This document shows positions 25,756 to 34,722 of a DNA stretch of 64,000 bases, in pieces. The notes under the pieces are model-generated. The model did no database searches, was not told where the DNA came from, and saw nothing but the letters and a program-made list of their open reading frames with translations. Made by a program: the position numbers and the translations under genes. This DNA comes from Desulfomonile tiedjei DSM 6799 (GTDB lineage Bacteria; Desulfobacterota; Desulfomonilia; Desulfomonilales; Desulfomonilaceae). Location: assembly GCF_000266945.1 (NCBI RefSeq), contig NC_018025.1:4468001-4532000 (forward strand), written 5' to 3'. Each line of letters starts with the position of its first letter. Within the stretch, counting starts at the first letter, position 1.

Positions 25756-26217
25756 TCACAATCCGTGATTACTTTCGAGAATCGGTATAGCCTCGTCCCA
25801 CTTATAATCAATGATTTCGGTCAACACCCCGTTCAGTTTTTTAGGATGTATGAATGAGAACTCGCAGTCGCGAAACGGACGTGCAATCTCGCCATGAGAA
25901 TCCGGTATGAACGGATAGCCTTTGCCCTGGAGATCTTTGACAGCTTCACGTGTATTATCCACATTGAAGCTTATGAGCATTATGCCCTCCCCTCGTTTTT
26001 CGATGAACCTGGCAACCTCACCATCGGGGGTTGTTGATTCCATAAGTTCAAAGCCTACTTCTCCGACCAAATAACGAGCCACTCTGATTTTTTCCAGTTC
26101 ATCCACATAGGCGTCGTCAGGCTTATCTTTGCCCAAAAATGGTTCCCACACCTTGCGAGCCTCTTCCAGATTCTTCACTGCTATGCAGATGTGGTCGATT
26201 TTGTTGATTTTCATCAT
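25756..26217 (-). CDS. mce: methylmalonyl-CoA epimerase (VOC superfamily)
   Basis: A 153-residue metal-dependent epimerase that interconverts (R)- and (S)-methylmalonyl-CoA in propionate metabolism. The family signature IDHICIAVKNLEEARKVW carries the first metal His, and a second half repeat with FNVDNTREAVKDLQGKGY and the Glu near VLTEIID completes the glyoxalase-like fold. The N-terminus MKINKIDHI is typical. GAGGAGG five bases before ATG at 26217 fixes the start; 14 further upstream codons are unlikely. No mutase subunit is adjacent, so the assignment rests on sequence; another VOC lyase is possible. Confidence 0.8.
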   Translation of the reverse strand: MMKINKIDHICIAVKNLEEARKVWEPFLGKDKPDDAYVDELEKIRVARYLVGEVGFELMESTTPDGEVARFIEKRGEGIMLISFNVDNTREAVKDLQGKGYPFIPDSHGEIARPFRDCEFSFIHPKKLNGVLTEIIDYKWDEAIPILESNHGL

Positions 26218-26263
26218 TACCTCCTCAGTCGTATGACCGGCACAATGATCCGGCATCACATGT

Positions 26264-26395
26264 CATGCCAATTCGCTTTTCTTTTTGTAATCTGGGAGAC
26301 TGGAAGTATCCTTCGCTCCGGACGACGCAAAGCCGTCTAATCACTCCGCTCAGGACACTCCAGTCTTTCGCTGTCTTGTAGCAAAATGTATAAAA
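26264..26395 (-). repeat. R3 dispersed element, copy 2 (inverted)
   Basis: ATGCCAATTCGCTTTTCTTT at the left end, then ACTGGAAGTATCCTTCGCTC, CGGACGACGCAAAGCCGTCT and CACTCCGCTCAGGACACTCC. This is the reverse complement of the elements at 17041 and 52662. The right end (TAGCAAAATGTATAA) is degraded. Confidence 0.75.
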
Positions 26396-26428
26396 CAGTG
26401 CCCAATTACGAAAAGCACTTCTCGGCAT

Positions 26429-26514
26429 TGGTAGGTGCCGTGCCTCCGTGCCGGCACATTTTTCAAATACAAATCAACCAGTTCGGGCCGGCAGGGACGC
26501 CGGACCCTACTAAG
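26429..26514. repeat. E-family inverted repeat
   Basis: TAGGTGCCGTGCCTCCGTGC with CCGGCACA on the left; GGGCCGGCAGGGACGCCGGA on the right. An AT-rich spacer separates the arms. Confidence 0.72.
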
Positions 26515-26572
26515 GCTGGTGGCGGTTGACCTCCGTGCAGGCCAAATTAGGGTTCATGAAGGCGAATCCGTA

Positions 26573-27907
26573 TCAGGATTCGATTATCTCTTTCACAATT
26601 CGGAGAAAGGTCTCTCCCCGGTGGTATTCATTCTGAAACATACCGAATGATGCACATCCCGGGGAAAGAAGAATCACGTCTCCGGCCCGAGCTTCCGACA
26701 TTAGGCCGTACACCGCTGACTTCAGATTCTGAAAGGGGCCCAGGAGCTTTGCAGCGCCCCCTGAATCTTCAATGCCGCGGCTGAGCTTCTCCGTTCCGTT
26801 TCCTTCCAGCAGAGCTATCCTGTGAGCGCGGGATGCTGCTTCCGCGGCAAAAGCGCTCAGGTCCAATTTTTTGTCCGAACCGCCTGCAATCAGGAATATT
26901 CGTCTTCCTTCCATGGAGCGCAAAGCAGCACAACCTGCTACAGGAGTGGTGCTCGTGGAATCGTTGACGAACGAGACACCGTTTTTTTCCGCAACCCACT
27001 GGAGCCGGTGTTCGACTCCGCCAAATTCCTCAACAGTCCTTCGAATGACGCCCTCTTCGATCCCCAGATTGCGGCACAGAACAGCGGCAGCCGCTATGTT
27101 CTGACGGTTGTGCGTACCAGGTAATCGAACCGCCCATTCGCGAGGCACATCTTCTACTCTGAAAAATTTCACGCCCGCAGGAGCTTCCTTCGCGAGCGCG
27201 ACTGTCTCGTCCTGGTCTCCATTGAATGCACAGAAATCATCGTTCTTCTGATAAGCGTACACTGCTTTCTTATCCTGGATGTAATCGTGCATACCAGCGT
27301 ATCGGTTCAGGTGATCCGGATATACATTCGTGAAAACCGACGCAGACGGAGACAGTGCAGCATCGTGGAATCCCTGGAGCTGCCAACTGGAAAGCTCCAG
27401 CACCACCATGTCATCAGGAGTGGCATGCTCGAGAAGCGGGAGCGTAGCCTGCCCGAGAATATTCCCTGCAAGGTGAGCCTTTCTTCCTGCTTGGGAGAGA
27501 ATCTTGTGGATCAACGTGGTGGTTGTCGTTTTGCCCCGGGTCCCGGTTATACCCACCACTTTGCCCTTGAAATGCTTACAAAAAAGGCTTTCATCCATCT
27601 CTACGGGAATATTGTGCTCTTCAGCTATCTTCAGAAAACGAGATGAGCGCGGAACATCGGCATTGCGAAGGACCATATCAGTATCGATAAAGTCCTCTTC
27701 CACGTGAGTTCCCAGATGAAGGGTGACAGGCAGTCCCTTGAGCCTGTCCACCGATGGGGCGAGCTGATCGGCTGTCTTGAGGTCCGTGACGGTAACGTGC
27801 GCACCGCATTGAATCAAGAAAAGAGTATCGTTCAGGCCCCGACCCAGGAGGCCGAGTCCCATGACCGTGATCCTTTTACCATGAAAAAACGAGCGAGCAT
27901 TGAACAC
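26573..27907 (-). CDS. murD: UDP-N-acetylmuramoyl-alanine--glutamate ligase (MurD-like)
   Basis: A Mur ligase of 444 residues that adds glutamate to UDP-MurNAc-L-Ala in peptidoglycan synthesis. Features are an N-terminal Rossmann-like UDP-binding domain (ITVMGLGLLGRGLNDTLFL), the ATP loop VVGITGTRGKTTTTTLIHKIL, ELSSWQLQGF, VFTNVYPDHLNRY, LPGTHNRQNIAAAA, and the C-terminal LLSPGCASFGMFQNEYHRGETF that marks MurD. The segment usually read NDSKATN is NDSTSTTP here, so the conserved Lys is replaced. It starts with GTG at 27907. It is isolated from any division and cell-wall cluster and lies 33 bases after a Ser/Thr kinase gene on the same strand, perhaps in one operon. Confidence 0.82.
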   Translation of the reverse strand: MFNARSFFHGKRITVMGLGLLGRGLNDTLFLIQCGAHVTVTDLKTADQLAPSVDRLKGLPVTLHLGTHVEEDFIDTDMVLRNADVPRSSRFLKIAEEHNIPVEMDESLFCKHFKGKVVGITGTRGKTTTTTLIHKILSQAGRKAHLAGNILGQATLPLLEHATPDDMVVLELSSWQLQGFHDAALSPSASVFTNVYPDHLNRYAGMHDYIQDKKAVYAYQKNDDFCAFNGDQDETVALAKEAPAGVKFFRVEDVPREWAVRLPGTHNRQNIAAAAVLCRNLGIEEGVIRRTVEEFGGVEHRLQWVAEKNGVSFVNDSTSTTPVAGCAALRSMEGRRIFLIAGGSDKKLDLSAFAAEAASRAHRIALLEGNGTEKLSRGIEDSGGAAKLLGPFQNLKSAVYGLMSEARAGDVILLSPGCASFGMFQNEYHRGETFLRIVKEIIES

Positions 27908-27940
27908 TGGTGAGCATCCTGTTCGAGAAGAGTAGATTAT

Positions 27941-29437
27941 TCAAGGCAAGTCGAGGGGAAGATATTCCTGGGTCTCCTCATCATCGGATATGGTTTTGGT
28001 GACAATCTTTTCCTTGACCATTAGAGGTTCGGGATATTTGGCAGGAATTACGCCGCAACGCGGGCAGATTTCAATGGGCGCTTTGTTGTTGAATCCGCAT
28101 AATGGACACACCAGAGGTAGGGCGGCACTTCGCCCTTTTCCGTCGGTAAGCTGCATGAGCTCGCCATCCAGTGATATCACCAGCGAAGCTATATTCCTGA
28201 GAACAATGTGCAACATCTTGAGTTGCAGGAGCGGGTCCAACTCCTTGAAAAGAAGTGCGTTTATCTGAAGCAGTTTGCAATCTCCCTGTGCGACGACTCC
28301 TGCAGATCGCTGCTGTCTGGCAAAAGCACCTACTTCTCCGAAAACCGCTCCAGGCAAGAATCCGGTAAGTATCCTGGACTGCTTGACGACTTTCACATTG
28401 CCTTCCAGGAGCACGAAGAAGTTGGAGTCAGTCTCATTTTCCCGAATGATGTATTGTCCCGCATGGCAGGTGACGAACTCGCCTACTTTCACCAGCTCGC
28501 TGATTTCTTCTTCGGAAAAGAGAGAAAACAACTCGAATTTCTTCAAGTTCTCCACAAGTTCGTCATCGGGGGATATGAGGGTATGAATCCCCGCCTTCAA
28601 ACAGGCCGCAAGGTCATCGGCCAGGTCTTTGGCTCTCGGGTACCGTTTGTTCGGATTCTTTTCAAGACATTTGGAGACGATGCGATCCAACTGCTCGGGT
28701 ATTTCAGGGTTGATCCTGCCCGGTGGTGGTGGCACTTCGGTGCAGATCTTGGATAAAGTGGATTCCGAATCGATCCCTTTGAAAGGAGACTGCCTGGTCA
28801 AAAGCTCGAAAAGCACCACTCCAAGTTGGTAAATATCGACGCGATGATCCTGTTCCCTTCTCAGAACCTGTTCCGGAGCCATAAACCGTGACGAGCCGAC
28901 AACAGCGTGACGACGATGTCCTTTCAGATGCTTCCGGAATCTGGCTATACCGAAATCCGTTATCTTGGGAATTCCCTGTGCGGACATAATAATGTTTTCC
29001 GGCTTGATGTCGCGATGAACCACTCCTTTGGAATGTGCGTAATCCAAAGCCAGAGCAAGTTCGTAGATGATCTCTACGGATTTTTTCATGCTGAAGGGTG
29101 ATGTGCGCTGGTGCTCAAGTACGGTCCTTCCGTACACAAATTCCATCACCATGTAGAACAGGTCGCCTTTTTTCCCAACGTCGTAAATGACCACAATATT
29201 CGGATGCAGGAGTGCTCCGGCAGTCTGCGTCTCCAGGAAAAAATCCCTCATCAATTTTTCTTTGGTGGTTTCCGAGCCGGGCGTGGACATGATCGTGAAC
29301 ACTTTTATAGCCACCGGTCTCCGGATGATCTTATCGTTGGCAAGGTACACCCTCCCCATACCGCCCTCGCCTATCAGCCGGATAATGTCGTATCGTTTTA
29401 TTCTTTTCAGTTTGGTGGCATCCGGTTCCGAAGTCAT
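27941..29437 (-). CDS. Ser/Thr protein kinase with cyclic-nucleotide-binding domain and zinc ribbon
   Basis: A 498-residue cytoplasmic Hanks-type kinase. The Gly loop is IGEGGMGRVY at residues 22-31, the ATP Lys is K45 in VAIKVF, the catalytic loop HRDIKPEN starts at residue 141, and DFGIAR and APEQ follow, so all catalytic motifs are intact. Residues about 300-425 form a cyclic-nucleotide-binding-like domain (AGQYIIRENETDSNFFVLLEG, AVFGEVGAF). The C-terminus carries a zinc ribbon (CPLCGFNNKAPIEICPRCG). No membrane segment is present, unlike PknB-type kinases. The domain order suggests kinase control by a bound nucleotide, but the ligand is unknown; the usual phosphate-binding Arg is not obvious. 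Followed by murD. Confidence 0.87.
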   Translation of the reverse strand: MTSEPDATKLKRIKRYDIIRLIGEGGMGRVYLANDKIIRRPVAIKVFTIMSTPGSETTKEKLMRDFFLETQTAGALLHPNIVVIYDVGKKGDLFYMVMEFVYGRTVLEHQRTSPFSMKKSVEIIYELALALDYAHSKGVVHRDIKPENIIMSAQGIPKITDFGIARFRKHLKGHRRHAVVGSSRFMAPEQVLRREQDHRVDIYQLGVVLFELLTRQSPFKGIDSESTLSKICTEVPPPPGRINPEIPEQLDRIVSKCLEKNPNKRYPRAKDLADDLAACLKAGIHTLISPDDELVENLKKFELFSLFSEEEISELVKVGEFVTCHAGQYIIRENETDSNFFVLLEGNVKVVKQSRILTGFLPGAVFGEVGAFARQQRSAGVVAQGDCKLLQINALLFKELDPLLQLKMLHIVLRNIASLVISLDGELMQLTDGKGRSAALPLVCPLCGFNNKAPIEICPRCGVIPAKYPEPLMVKEKIVTKTISDDEETQEYLPLDLP

Positions 29438-29459
29438 ATGGCCGGGACAATCCTCTCAC

Positions 29460-29547
29460 ACCAATTTGCATTCAAAATCCCCCCATTTTACCCTTTGATA
29501 AAGGCAGGTTAGAGGGGATTTTCGTTTAACTTTGAAAGCAAATTGGT
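29460..29547. repeat. 88-base miniature inverted-repeat element
   Basis: ACCAATTTGCATTCAAAATC at one end and CTTTGAAAGCAAATTGGT at the other are inverted terminal copies. The interior has CCCCCC/GGGG palindromic runs. The same terminal motif (TACCAATTCGC and variants) ends the R3 elements and the element at 56901-57067. Confidence 0.72.
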
Positions 29548-29581
29548 ATCACACCGTATTGTATCCAAGCGATCCAGAAAA

Positions 29582-30358
29582 TTACGAAACTTTCGACAGA
29601 ATGAGCGGACCGTTATCCGTTACTGCAATGGAATGCTCGAAATGAGCAGAAAGTTTTCCGTCCGCGGTTACTGCCGTCCATTCATCCTGCAAAAGCTTTA
29701 TTCTCCAGGTACCTTGATTCACCATGGGTTCGAGAGCCAGGACCATGCCTTCCTGGAGTCGCGGATTCCAGCCGGGCCCTCGATAATTGGGTATCTGAGG
29801 GGGTTCATGCATTTTCCGGCCTATTCCATGTCCCACGAAATCCCGCACCACAGAGAATCCATGCGATTCTACATACTCCTGAATGGCACCGGAAATGTCC
29901 ATCAGTCTGTTTCCGGTTATTGCCATGCTGATTCCTTCGTACAGCGACTGCTCTGTCACTTCCAACAGTTTCTTCGCTTGTGGGGAAATCTCTCCCACAG
30001 CGAAGGTCTTTGCCGCGTCTCCGACAAAACCTTTGAACACTACGCCGACATCGATTCCCACGATATCTCCTTCTTCGAGAACCCGAGGCCCGGGGATACC
30101 GTGCACAATTTCTTCATTCACCGATGAACATATTGCAGCAGGGTAAGGCGTCTGATTCCGCATGCGATACCCCTTGAATGCCGCAACAGCCTTTGCTTGC
30201 TCGATCATCTTGGTTGCAATATCATCAAGTTCCCCAGTAGTAGTGCCGGGACGTATCGCCTCTCCAATAGCCTGGAGAATCTCTGCAACGATGCGATTCG
30301 GTTCCCGCATCGTTTCGACTTCCTTGCGTGTTTTCAAAATTATCATACCAGATTTCAT
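29582..30358 (-). CDS. map: methionine aminopeptidase, type I
   Basis: A 258-residue metallopeptidase that removes the initiator Met. The five metal ligands are visible: Asp in GIDVGVVFKGF, Asp in GDAAKTF, His in FVGHGIGRKMHE, Glu in ALEPMV and Glu in HFEHSIAV. SSVNEEIVHGIPG is the usual lead-in. The start could be the ATG at 30358 or MIILK at 30346; homologues usually begin with a segment like MIILKTRKEVETMREP, so four extra residues are possible. In many bacteria map follows secY; here it stands alone. Confidence 0.95.
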   Translation of the reverse strand: MKSGMIILKTRKEVETMREPNRIVAEILQAIGEAIRPGTTTGELDDIATKMIEQAKAVAAFKGYRMRNQTPYPAAICSSVNEEIVHGIPGPRVLEEGDIVGIDVGVVFKGFVGDAAKTFAVGEISPQAKKLLEVTEQSLYEGISMAITGNRLMDISGAIQEYVESHGFSVVRDFVGHGIGRKMHEPPQIPNYRGPGWNPRLQEGMVLALEPMVNQGTWRIKLLQDEWTAVTADGKLSAHFEHSIAVTDNGPLILSKVS

Positions 30359-30534
30359 CGCTCTGCCATTCAGTACATGTTTCGTGCAAGCATATCAGAA
30401 TTTTTCCATCACGTAACTAGAACCCGTTCCGATTTTCGGCTCGAAGAGTCTCATCGCTGCCGATGAGTAAAGACTTCTCACTGGCAGTCCCGATTACTTA
30501 AAGGTAATCACTGCCATACCGCAATGAACCATGC

Positions 30535-30678
30535 CTATTCGTCTATAAATGGCAGCCGGGTTTCCAATTCCTGTATTCTGCGGATGAACTCTCTGATGGC
30601 AGCTTCCACTTCTTCCGACATCAAATGGATATCCTCATCCTGAGATGTCTCTCTCTGCATTTCGGTTGCTTCTTCCAT
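30535..30678 (-). CDS. possible 47-residue acidic protein
   Basis: The minus strand has an ATG at 30678 and a 47-codon frame ending in TAG at 30535. The product (MEEATEMQRETSQDEDIHLM, then an EVEAAIREFIRRIQELE helix) is acidic and helical with a heptad-like pattern and no low-complexity repeat, which is more gene-like than random. There is no convincing ribosome binding site. A hairpin (GGCAGT...ACTGCC, about 30482-30518) follows. Function unknown. Confidence 0.35.
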   Translation of the reverse strand: MEEATEMQRETSQDEDIHLMSEEVEAAIREFIRRIQELETRLPFIDE

Positions 30679-30967
30679 AGCTGTGACCACTTCTTAGATT
30701 GTTTATCAACCAATAACTGTATCATTGCGTATTATTACACAAAACCTTATCTTATTCAACCCTTATTCGTAACCCATTGAGGTATCAGTGAAAAGTAATC
30801 TCACTTTTCAATGGGCCGACAGGACGAATGTCTTCTATTCAGAGTCCCCTGCGGAACAAATTATTGCAGCAGTTAAGCACCCTAGGACGAAACCTTTTTT
30901 CGGTCGAAAATTCGACCCGATTCTTTGTTCATAATAGAGAAAATAGTGAAATCATTCTGAATCGGAA

Positions 30968-30996
30968 TTGACAACCGGTCCTCAATAGGCGATTAT
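30968..30996 (+). promoter_or_regulatory. probable sigma-70 promoter of the qmo operon
   Basis: TTGACA at 30968-30973, 17-base spacer, GATTAT at 30991-30996. It would create a leader of about 185 bases before qmoA, containing a hairpin CCTGACC / GGTCAGG near 31067-31102. The rest of 30359-31186 holds the possible small gene and AT-rich sequence. Confidence 0.6.
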
Positions 30997-31186
30997 GATG
31001 CGGTTAGCCTCAAAACGATTGCCGTTACTGCATTCGTGTTCCAATTAAAGAATTACTGTAACAAGCCCCTGACCGGCCGCTTAATCTCACTTTCGGGTCA
31101 GGAGCCGCACTCTTGCTGGAGGAGACTCTTGCGATCATTTCTTTGGCTGAAGCAAACACACCTGAGTAGTTAACGGAGGTAAATCC

Positions 31187-32443
31187 ATGGGTGATGGAGA
31201 GCGAAAAATTCTGGTCGTAGGTGGCGGGATAAGCGGAATGACCGCAGCTATCGAAGCCGCCGAAACCGGAGCGGAAGTAGTTCTTGTAGAGAAAAACCCG
31301 TATCTCGGCGGCCGCGTGGCTCAGCTTAATCAATATTTTCCCAAGCTGTGCCCCCCTTCTTGCGGACTGGAGATCAATTTCAGGCGCATTAAACAGAATG
31401 CGAACATTACGTTTCACACCCTTGCAGAAGTGCAGTCGATTTCCGGAGGACCGGGAAATTACGAAGTGACGGTCGCAATTCAGCCGCGGTATGTAAACGA
31501 CAACTGCACAGCATGTGGAAAATGTGCTGAAGTCTGTGAAACCGAAGTGCCGAACGGTTTGAACTATGACATGGATAATGTGAAAGCCGCACGTTTGCCC
31601 CATGCAATGGCATTTCCGTTCAAGTACATGATTGCTCCTGAAATCATCGGCACGGATGAAGCAACGAAATGCGCAGAAGCATGTCCTTATGGTGCAGTTG
31701 ACCTTACCATGCAGCCGACCACGCTGACTTACAACGTTGGAGCGGTAGTATGGGCCACCGGCTGGGATCCGTACAACGCTGCTAACGTGGATTACCTCGG
31801 TTTCGGAAGTATCCCCAATGTCATCACCAGCGTTATGTTCGAACGTCTAGTGTCTCCCGGCGGTCCCACAGGCGGCAAACTCCTGAGGCCTTCTGATGGG
31901 AAAGAAGTAAAGAGCGTTGCTTTTGTGCAGTGCGCAGGTTCACGAGATGAGAACCATCTGAAATACTGTTCCGGCGTTTGCTGTCTGGCCTCCTTGAAAC
32001 AAGCCACGTATCTCCGGGAACGAGTATCTGACGGAAATGCATTCATCTACTATATAGACGTCCGAGCGATGGGAAAATACGAGGATTTCTATCTCAAGGT
32101 CAAACAGGATGAAAATATCGTCCTGACCAAAAGCAAAATAGCCCGCATTACTCCGGACCCAGAAACAGGCGGAGTCATTGTGGAAGGCGAAGACATCGGG
32201 CGTGGAGCAATGGTGAAGCAGAAGGTGGATCTCGCGGTCCTGGCTGTGGGCATGGTCCCTGGTACAGCCTCCGTGAAGCCCTCCCTCGAGATGGAATACG
32301 ATGATTTCGGATTCGTCACCGCATCCGGCTCTTCGGGAATAATACCCGCAGGGTGTGTGAAAGCGCCCATGGAGGTGGCTGCTTCCCTGCAGGACGCGAC
32401 AGCGGCGGCTCTTAAAGCGCTACAGTGCAGCATGGGGAGGTAA
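31187..32443 (+). CDS. qmoA: QmoA-type flavoprotein (HdrA-like)
   Basis: A 418-residue FAD protein of the Qmo complex, which in sulfate reducers links the menaquinone pool to APS reductase. It starts with the FAD-binding VVGGGISGMTAAIEAAE (Gly12-Gly17) and EKNPYLGGRVAQL. The HdrA-like CPPSCGLEINFRR and a CX2CX2CX3C cluster, C107-C117 (CTACGKCAEVC), follow; CAEACPYGA and AFVQCAGSRDENHLKYCSGVCC are the typical C-terminal features. GGAGG precedes the ATG. Length matches QmoA, shorter than methanogen HdrA. qmoB starts directly after the stop. aprBA and sat, the usual neighbours, are not in the window. Confidence 0.9.
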   Translation: MGDGERKILVVGGGISGMTAAIEAAETGAEVVLVEKNPYLGGRVAQLNQYFPKLCPPSCGLEINFRRIKQNANITFHTLAEVQSISGGPGNYEVTVAIQPRYVNDNCTACGKCAEVCETEVPNGLNYDMDNVKAARLPHAMAFPFKYMIAPEIIGTDEATKCAEACPYGAVDLTMQPTTLTYNVGAVVWATGWDPYNAANVDYLGFGSIPNVITSVMFERLVSPGGPTGGKLLRPSDGKEVKSVAFVQCAGSRDENHLKYCSGVCCLASLKQATYLRERVSDGNAFIYYIDVRAMGKYEDFYLKVKQDENIVLTKSKIARITPDPETGGVIVEGEDIGRGAMVKQKVDLAVLAVGMVPGTASVKPSLEMEYDDFGFVTASGSSGIIPAGCVKAPMEVAASLQDATAAALKALQCSMGR

Positions 32444-34588
32444 ATGTTTATGGATCAGAAAATCGGTGTTTATATTTGCTCTGGCTGCAATATTGGAGAA
32501 TCCATAGACGTGGACGCCCTCTCCTCAGTGGCCAACGAATTTTCCATAGCGAAATGCGAATCCAATCCTGCGCTGTGCGGCGAGGAAGGACTCGCTCTCA
32601 TAAAGAAGGATGTTGAATCCGGAGAAGTGAACAGCGTTCTTATCGCTGCGTGTTCAGGCCGAGTCAAAACCGACGTCTTCTCCTTCGATCCCATGACCAC
32701 TATTCTCGAAAGAGTGAATATTCGGGAACACGTTGCATGGTGTCAGCCCGCAGGCGCAGAAGATACCCAGATGATGGCTGAAGACTACATGCGCATGGGC
32801 ATCACCAAGGTTGAGAAGACCACGCTGCCGAAACCCTATATCGAGGAAACGGACAAAACCATTCTGGTCATCGGCGGCGGTGTGAGTGGCATGCAGGCAG
32901 CGCTCGAGGCGGCTCGGGCAGGCTATCAGGTAAAACTCGTCGAAAAGGAACCGGAACTCGGCGGAAAGATGAGCACCTGGTACAAAAATACACCTCTTGG
33001 CGCACCCTACCAGGATCTTTCTGAAATTACCGTTCAGCAAACCATAGATAGTGTCAAAGCGAATTCCAATATATCGGTGTTCACCGGCACCACCACAGAG
33101 AAGATCAGCGGCGCTCCCGGAATGTTCGACGTCACGCTGAGCAACGGCGCAGGCACTCAGAGAATCGGGTCAATCGTGCTGGCGGCAGGATGGAAGCCGT
33201 ACGATCCTTCAAAGCTGGAGCACCTCGCATACGGCAAATTCCCGGATGTGATCACAAGCGTGCAGATGGAAGAAATGGCCAAGAACGGCAAGATCACCTG
33301 TCCGTCTGACGGTTCGGAGCCTTCGGTAGTAGCGTTTGTGCAGTGTGCCGGTTCACGCGACGAAAATCACCTTCCTTACTGCAGTGCAGTTTGCTGCAGG
33401 GTGTCACTCAAACAGGCGGAGTACGTAAAAGAGCAGAATGAAGAGAACAAAGTCATCGTTTTCTACAAAGATATGCGTACTCCCGAACAGCATGAAGAGT
33501 TCTATCGAAAGGTCCAGAAAGACGGTGTGGTATTTGTCAAGACCGACACCGCCAATATTGCCATAGCAGAAGGATCGGAACGGAAGCTCAGTATAGAAGC
33601 GACGGACGAGTTGCTGAACGAGCCTGTCATGATGGAGGCCGATCTTATCGTTTTGGCGACAGGAATGCAGCCTGCCGTATTGGACGATCCGATTCTCAAT
33701 CTGGAATATCGCCAGGGTCCGGCATTACCGGATCTCAAATACGGTTTTCCGGATTCCCATTTTGTTTGCTTCCCCTATGAGACCCGCCGAACCGGCATTT
33801 ATACCGCAGGCTGCGTAAGGCAGCCCATGACTGCCACCCGCTCTGCAAATGACGGCGCTGGTGCAGCTCTGAAAGCTATTCAGTGCGTAGAAATGGTGTC
33901 CCAGGGCAAAGCCGTGCATCCGAGAGCCGGGGATTTGTCCTATCCGGAGCTGTTCATTCAGCGATGTACCCAGTGCAAACGTTGCACTGAGGAATGCCCG
34001 TTCGGCATGTACAACGAAGACGTCAAAGGGACTCCTCTGCCGCATCCTACCCGATGCCGAAGATGCGGAATCTGCATGGGGTCATGTCCGGAACGCATTA
34101 TCTCCTTCAACAACTACTCCGTGGATATGATCGGCTCCATGATCAAATCCATAAACGTGCCCGACGAGTACGACGAGAAACCCCGAGTGATAGGGCTCAT
34201 TTGCGAGAACGACGCGTATCCTGCGCTGGACATGGTTGGAATCAACAAGCTTCAGTATCCGCCCTGGGTTCGCTTCATTCCGGTCAGGTGTCTGGGATCC
34301 GTGAACCTCGTATGGATCGCAGATGCGCTCTCGAAAGGAATTGACGGTATCGTCCTGTTCGGATGCCGATATGGTGATGATTACCAGTGCCATTTCATCC
34401 AGGGCAGTGAGCTTGCGAACACCAGAATGAGCAAAATCAAGGAAACCTTGGACCGGCTGGTGCTGGAATCCGATCGCATCAGGTTCGAGCAGATCGCCAT
34501 TGATGATTACGGCAAGATACCGACTATTCTGGAAGAGTTCGCAGCCAAGCTGGAGGAACTTGGGCCGAATCCGTACAAAGGATTCTGA
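32444..34588 (+). CDS. qmoB: QmoB-type iron-sulfur flavoprotein with MvhD-like domain
   Basis: A 714-residue protein, second subunit of Qmo. After a short N-terminal CSGCNIG segment and an HdrA-like region comes an FAD domain (VIGGGVSGMQAALEA near residue 142). Two ferredoxin-type motifs, CTQCKRCTEECP and CRRCGICMGSCP, lie near residues 507-550. The C-terminal 130 residues resemble MvhD, with FGCRYGDDYQCHF and other Cys. GGGGAGG at the end of qmoA serves it; the ATG at 32444 touches the qmoA stop, but an ATG at 32450 has better spacing. Membrane segments are absent. Confidence 0.9.
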   Translation: MFMDQKIGVYICSGCNIGESIDVDALSSVANEFSIAKCESNPALCGEEGLALIKKDVESGEVNSVLIAACSGRVKTDVFSFDPMTTILERVNIREHVAWCQPAGAEDTQMMAEDYMRMGITKVEKTTLPKPYIEETDKTILVIGGGVSGMQAALEAARAGYQVKLVEKEPELGGKMSTWYKNTPLGAPYQDLSEITVQQTIDSVKANSNISVFTGTTTEKISGAPGMFDVTLSNGAGTQRIGSIVLAAGWKPYDPSKLEHLAYGKFPDVITSVQMEEMAKNGKITCPSDGSEPSVVAFVQCAGSRDENHLPYCSAVCCRVSLKQAEYVKEQNEENKVIVFYKDMRTPEQHEEFYRKVQKDGVVFVKTDTANIAIAEGSERKLSIEATDELLNEPVMMEADLIVLATGMQPAVLDDPILNLEYRQGPALPDLKYGFPDSHFVCFPYETRRTGIYTAGCVRQPMTATRSANDGAGAALKAIQCVEMVSQGKAVHPRAGDLSYPELFIQRCTQCKRCTEECPFGMYNEDVKGTPLPHPTRCRRCGICMGSCPERIISFNNYSVDMIGSMIKSINVPDEYDEKPRVIGLICENDAYPALDMVGINKLQYPPWVRFIPVRCLGSVNLVWIADALSKGIDGIVLFGCRYGDDYQCHFIQGSELANTRMSKIKETLDRLVLESDRIRFEQIAIDDYGKIPTILEEFAAKLEELGPNPYKGF

Positions 34589-34722
34589 GCGGCAATTCGA
34601 GCGAGTAACCACGGCCGTTACGGCTTAAAAATACCGAGGCGGCGGGCTTTTGCCGGACAGAGGGAAATTAGATCCCCAGTTCCGGTCACCCCTCCGCCAC
34701 GAGTTCCAATCAGGAAAACAGA

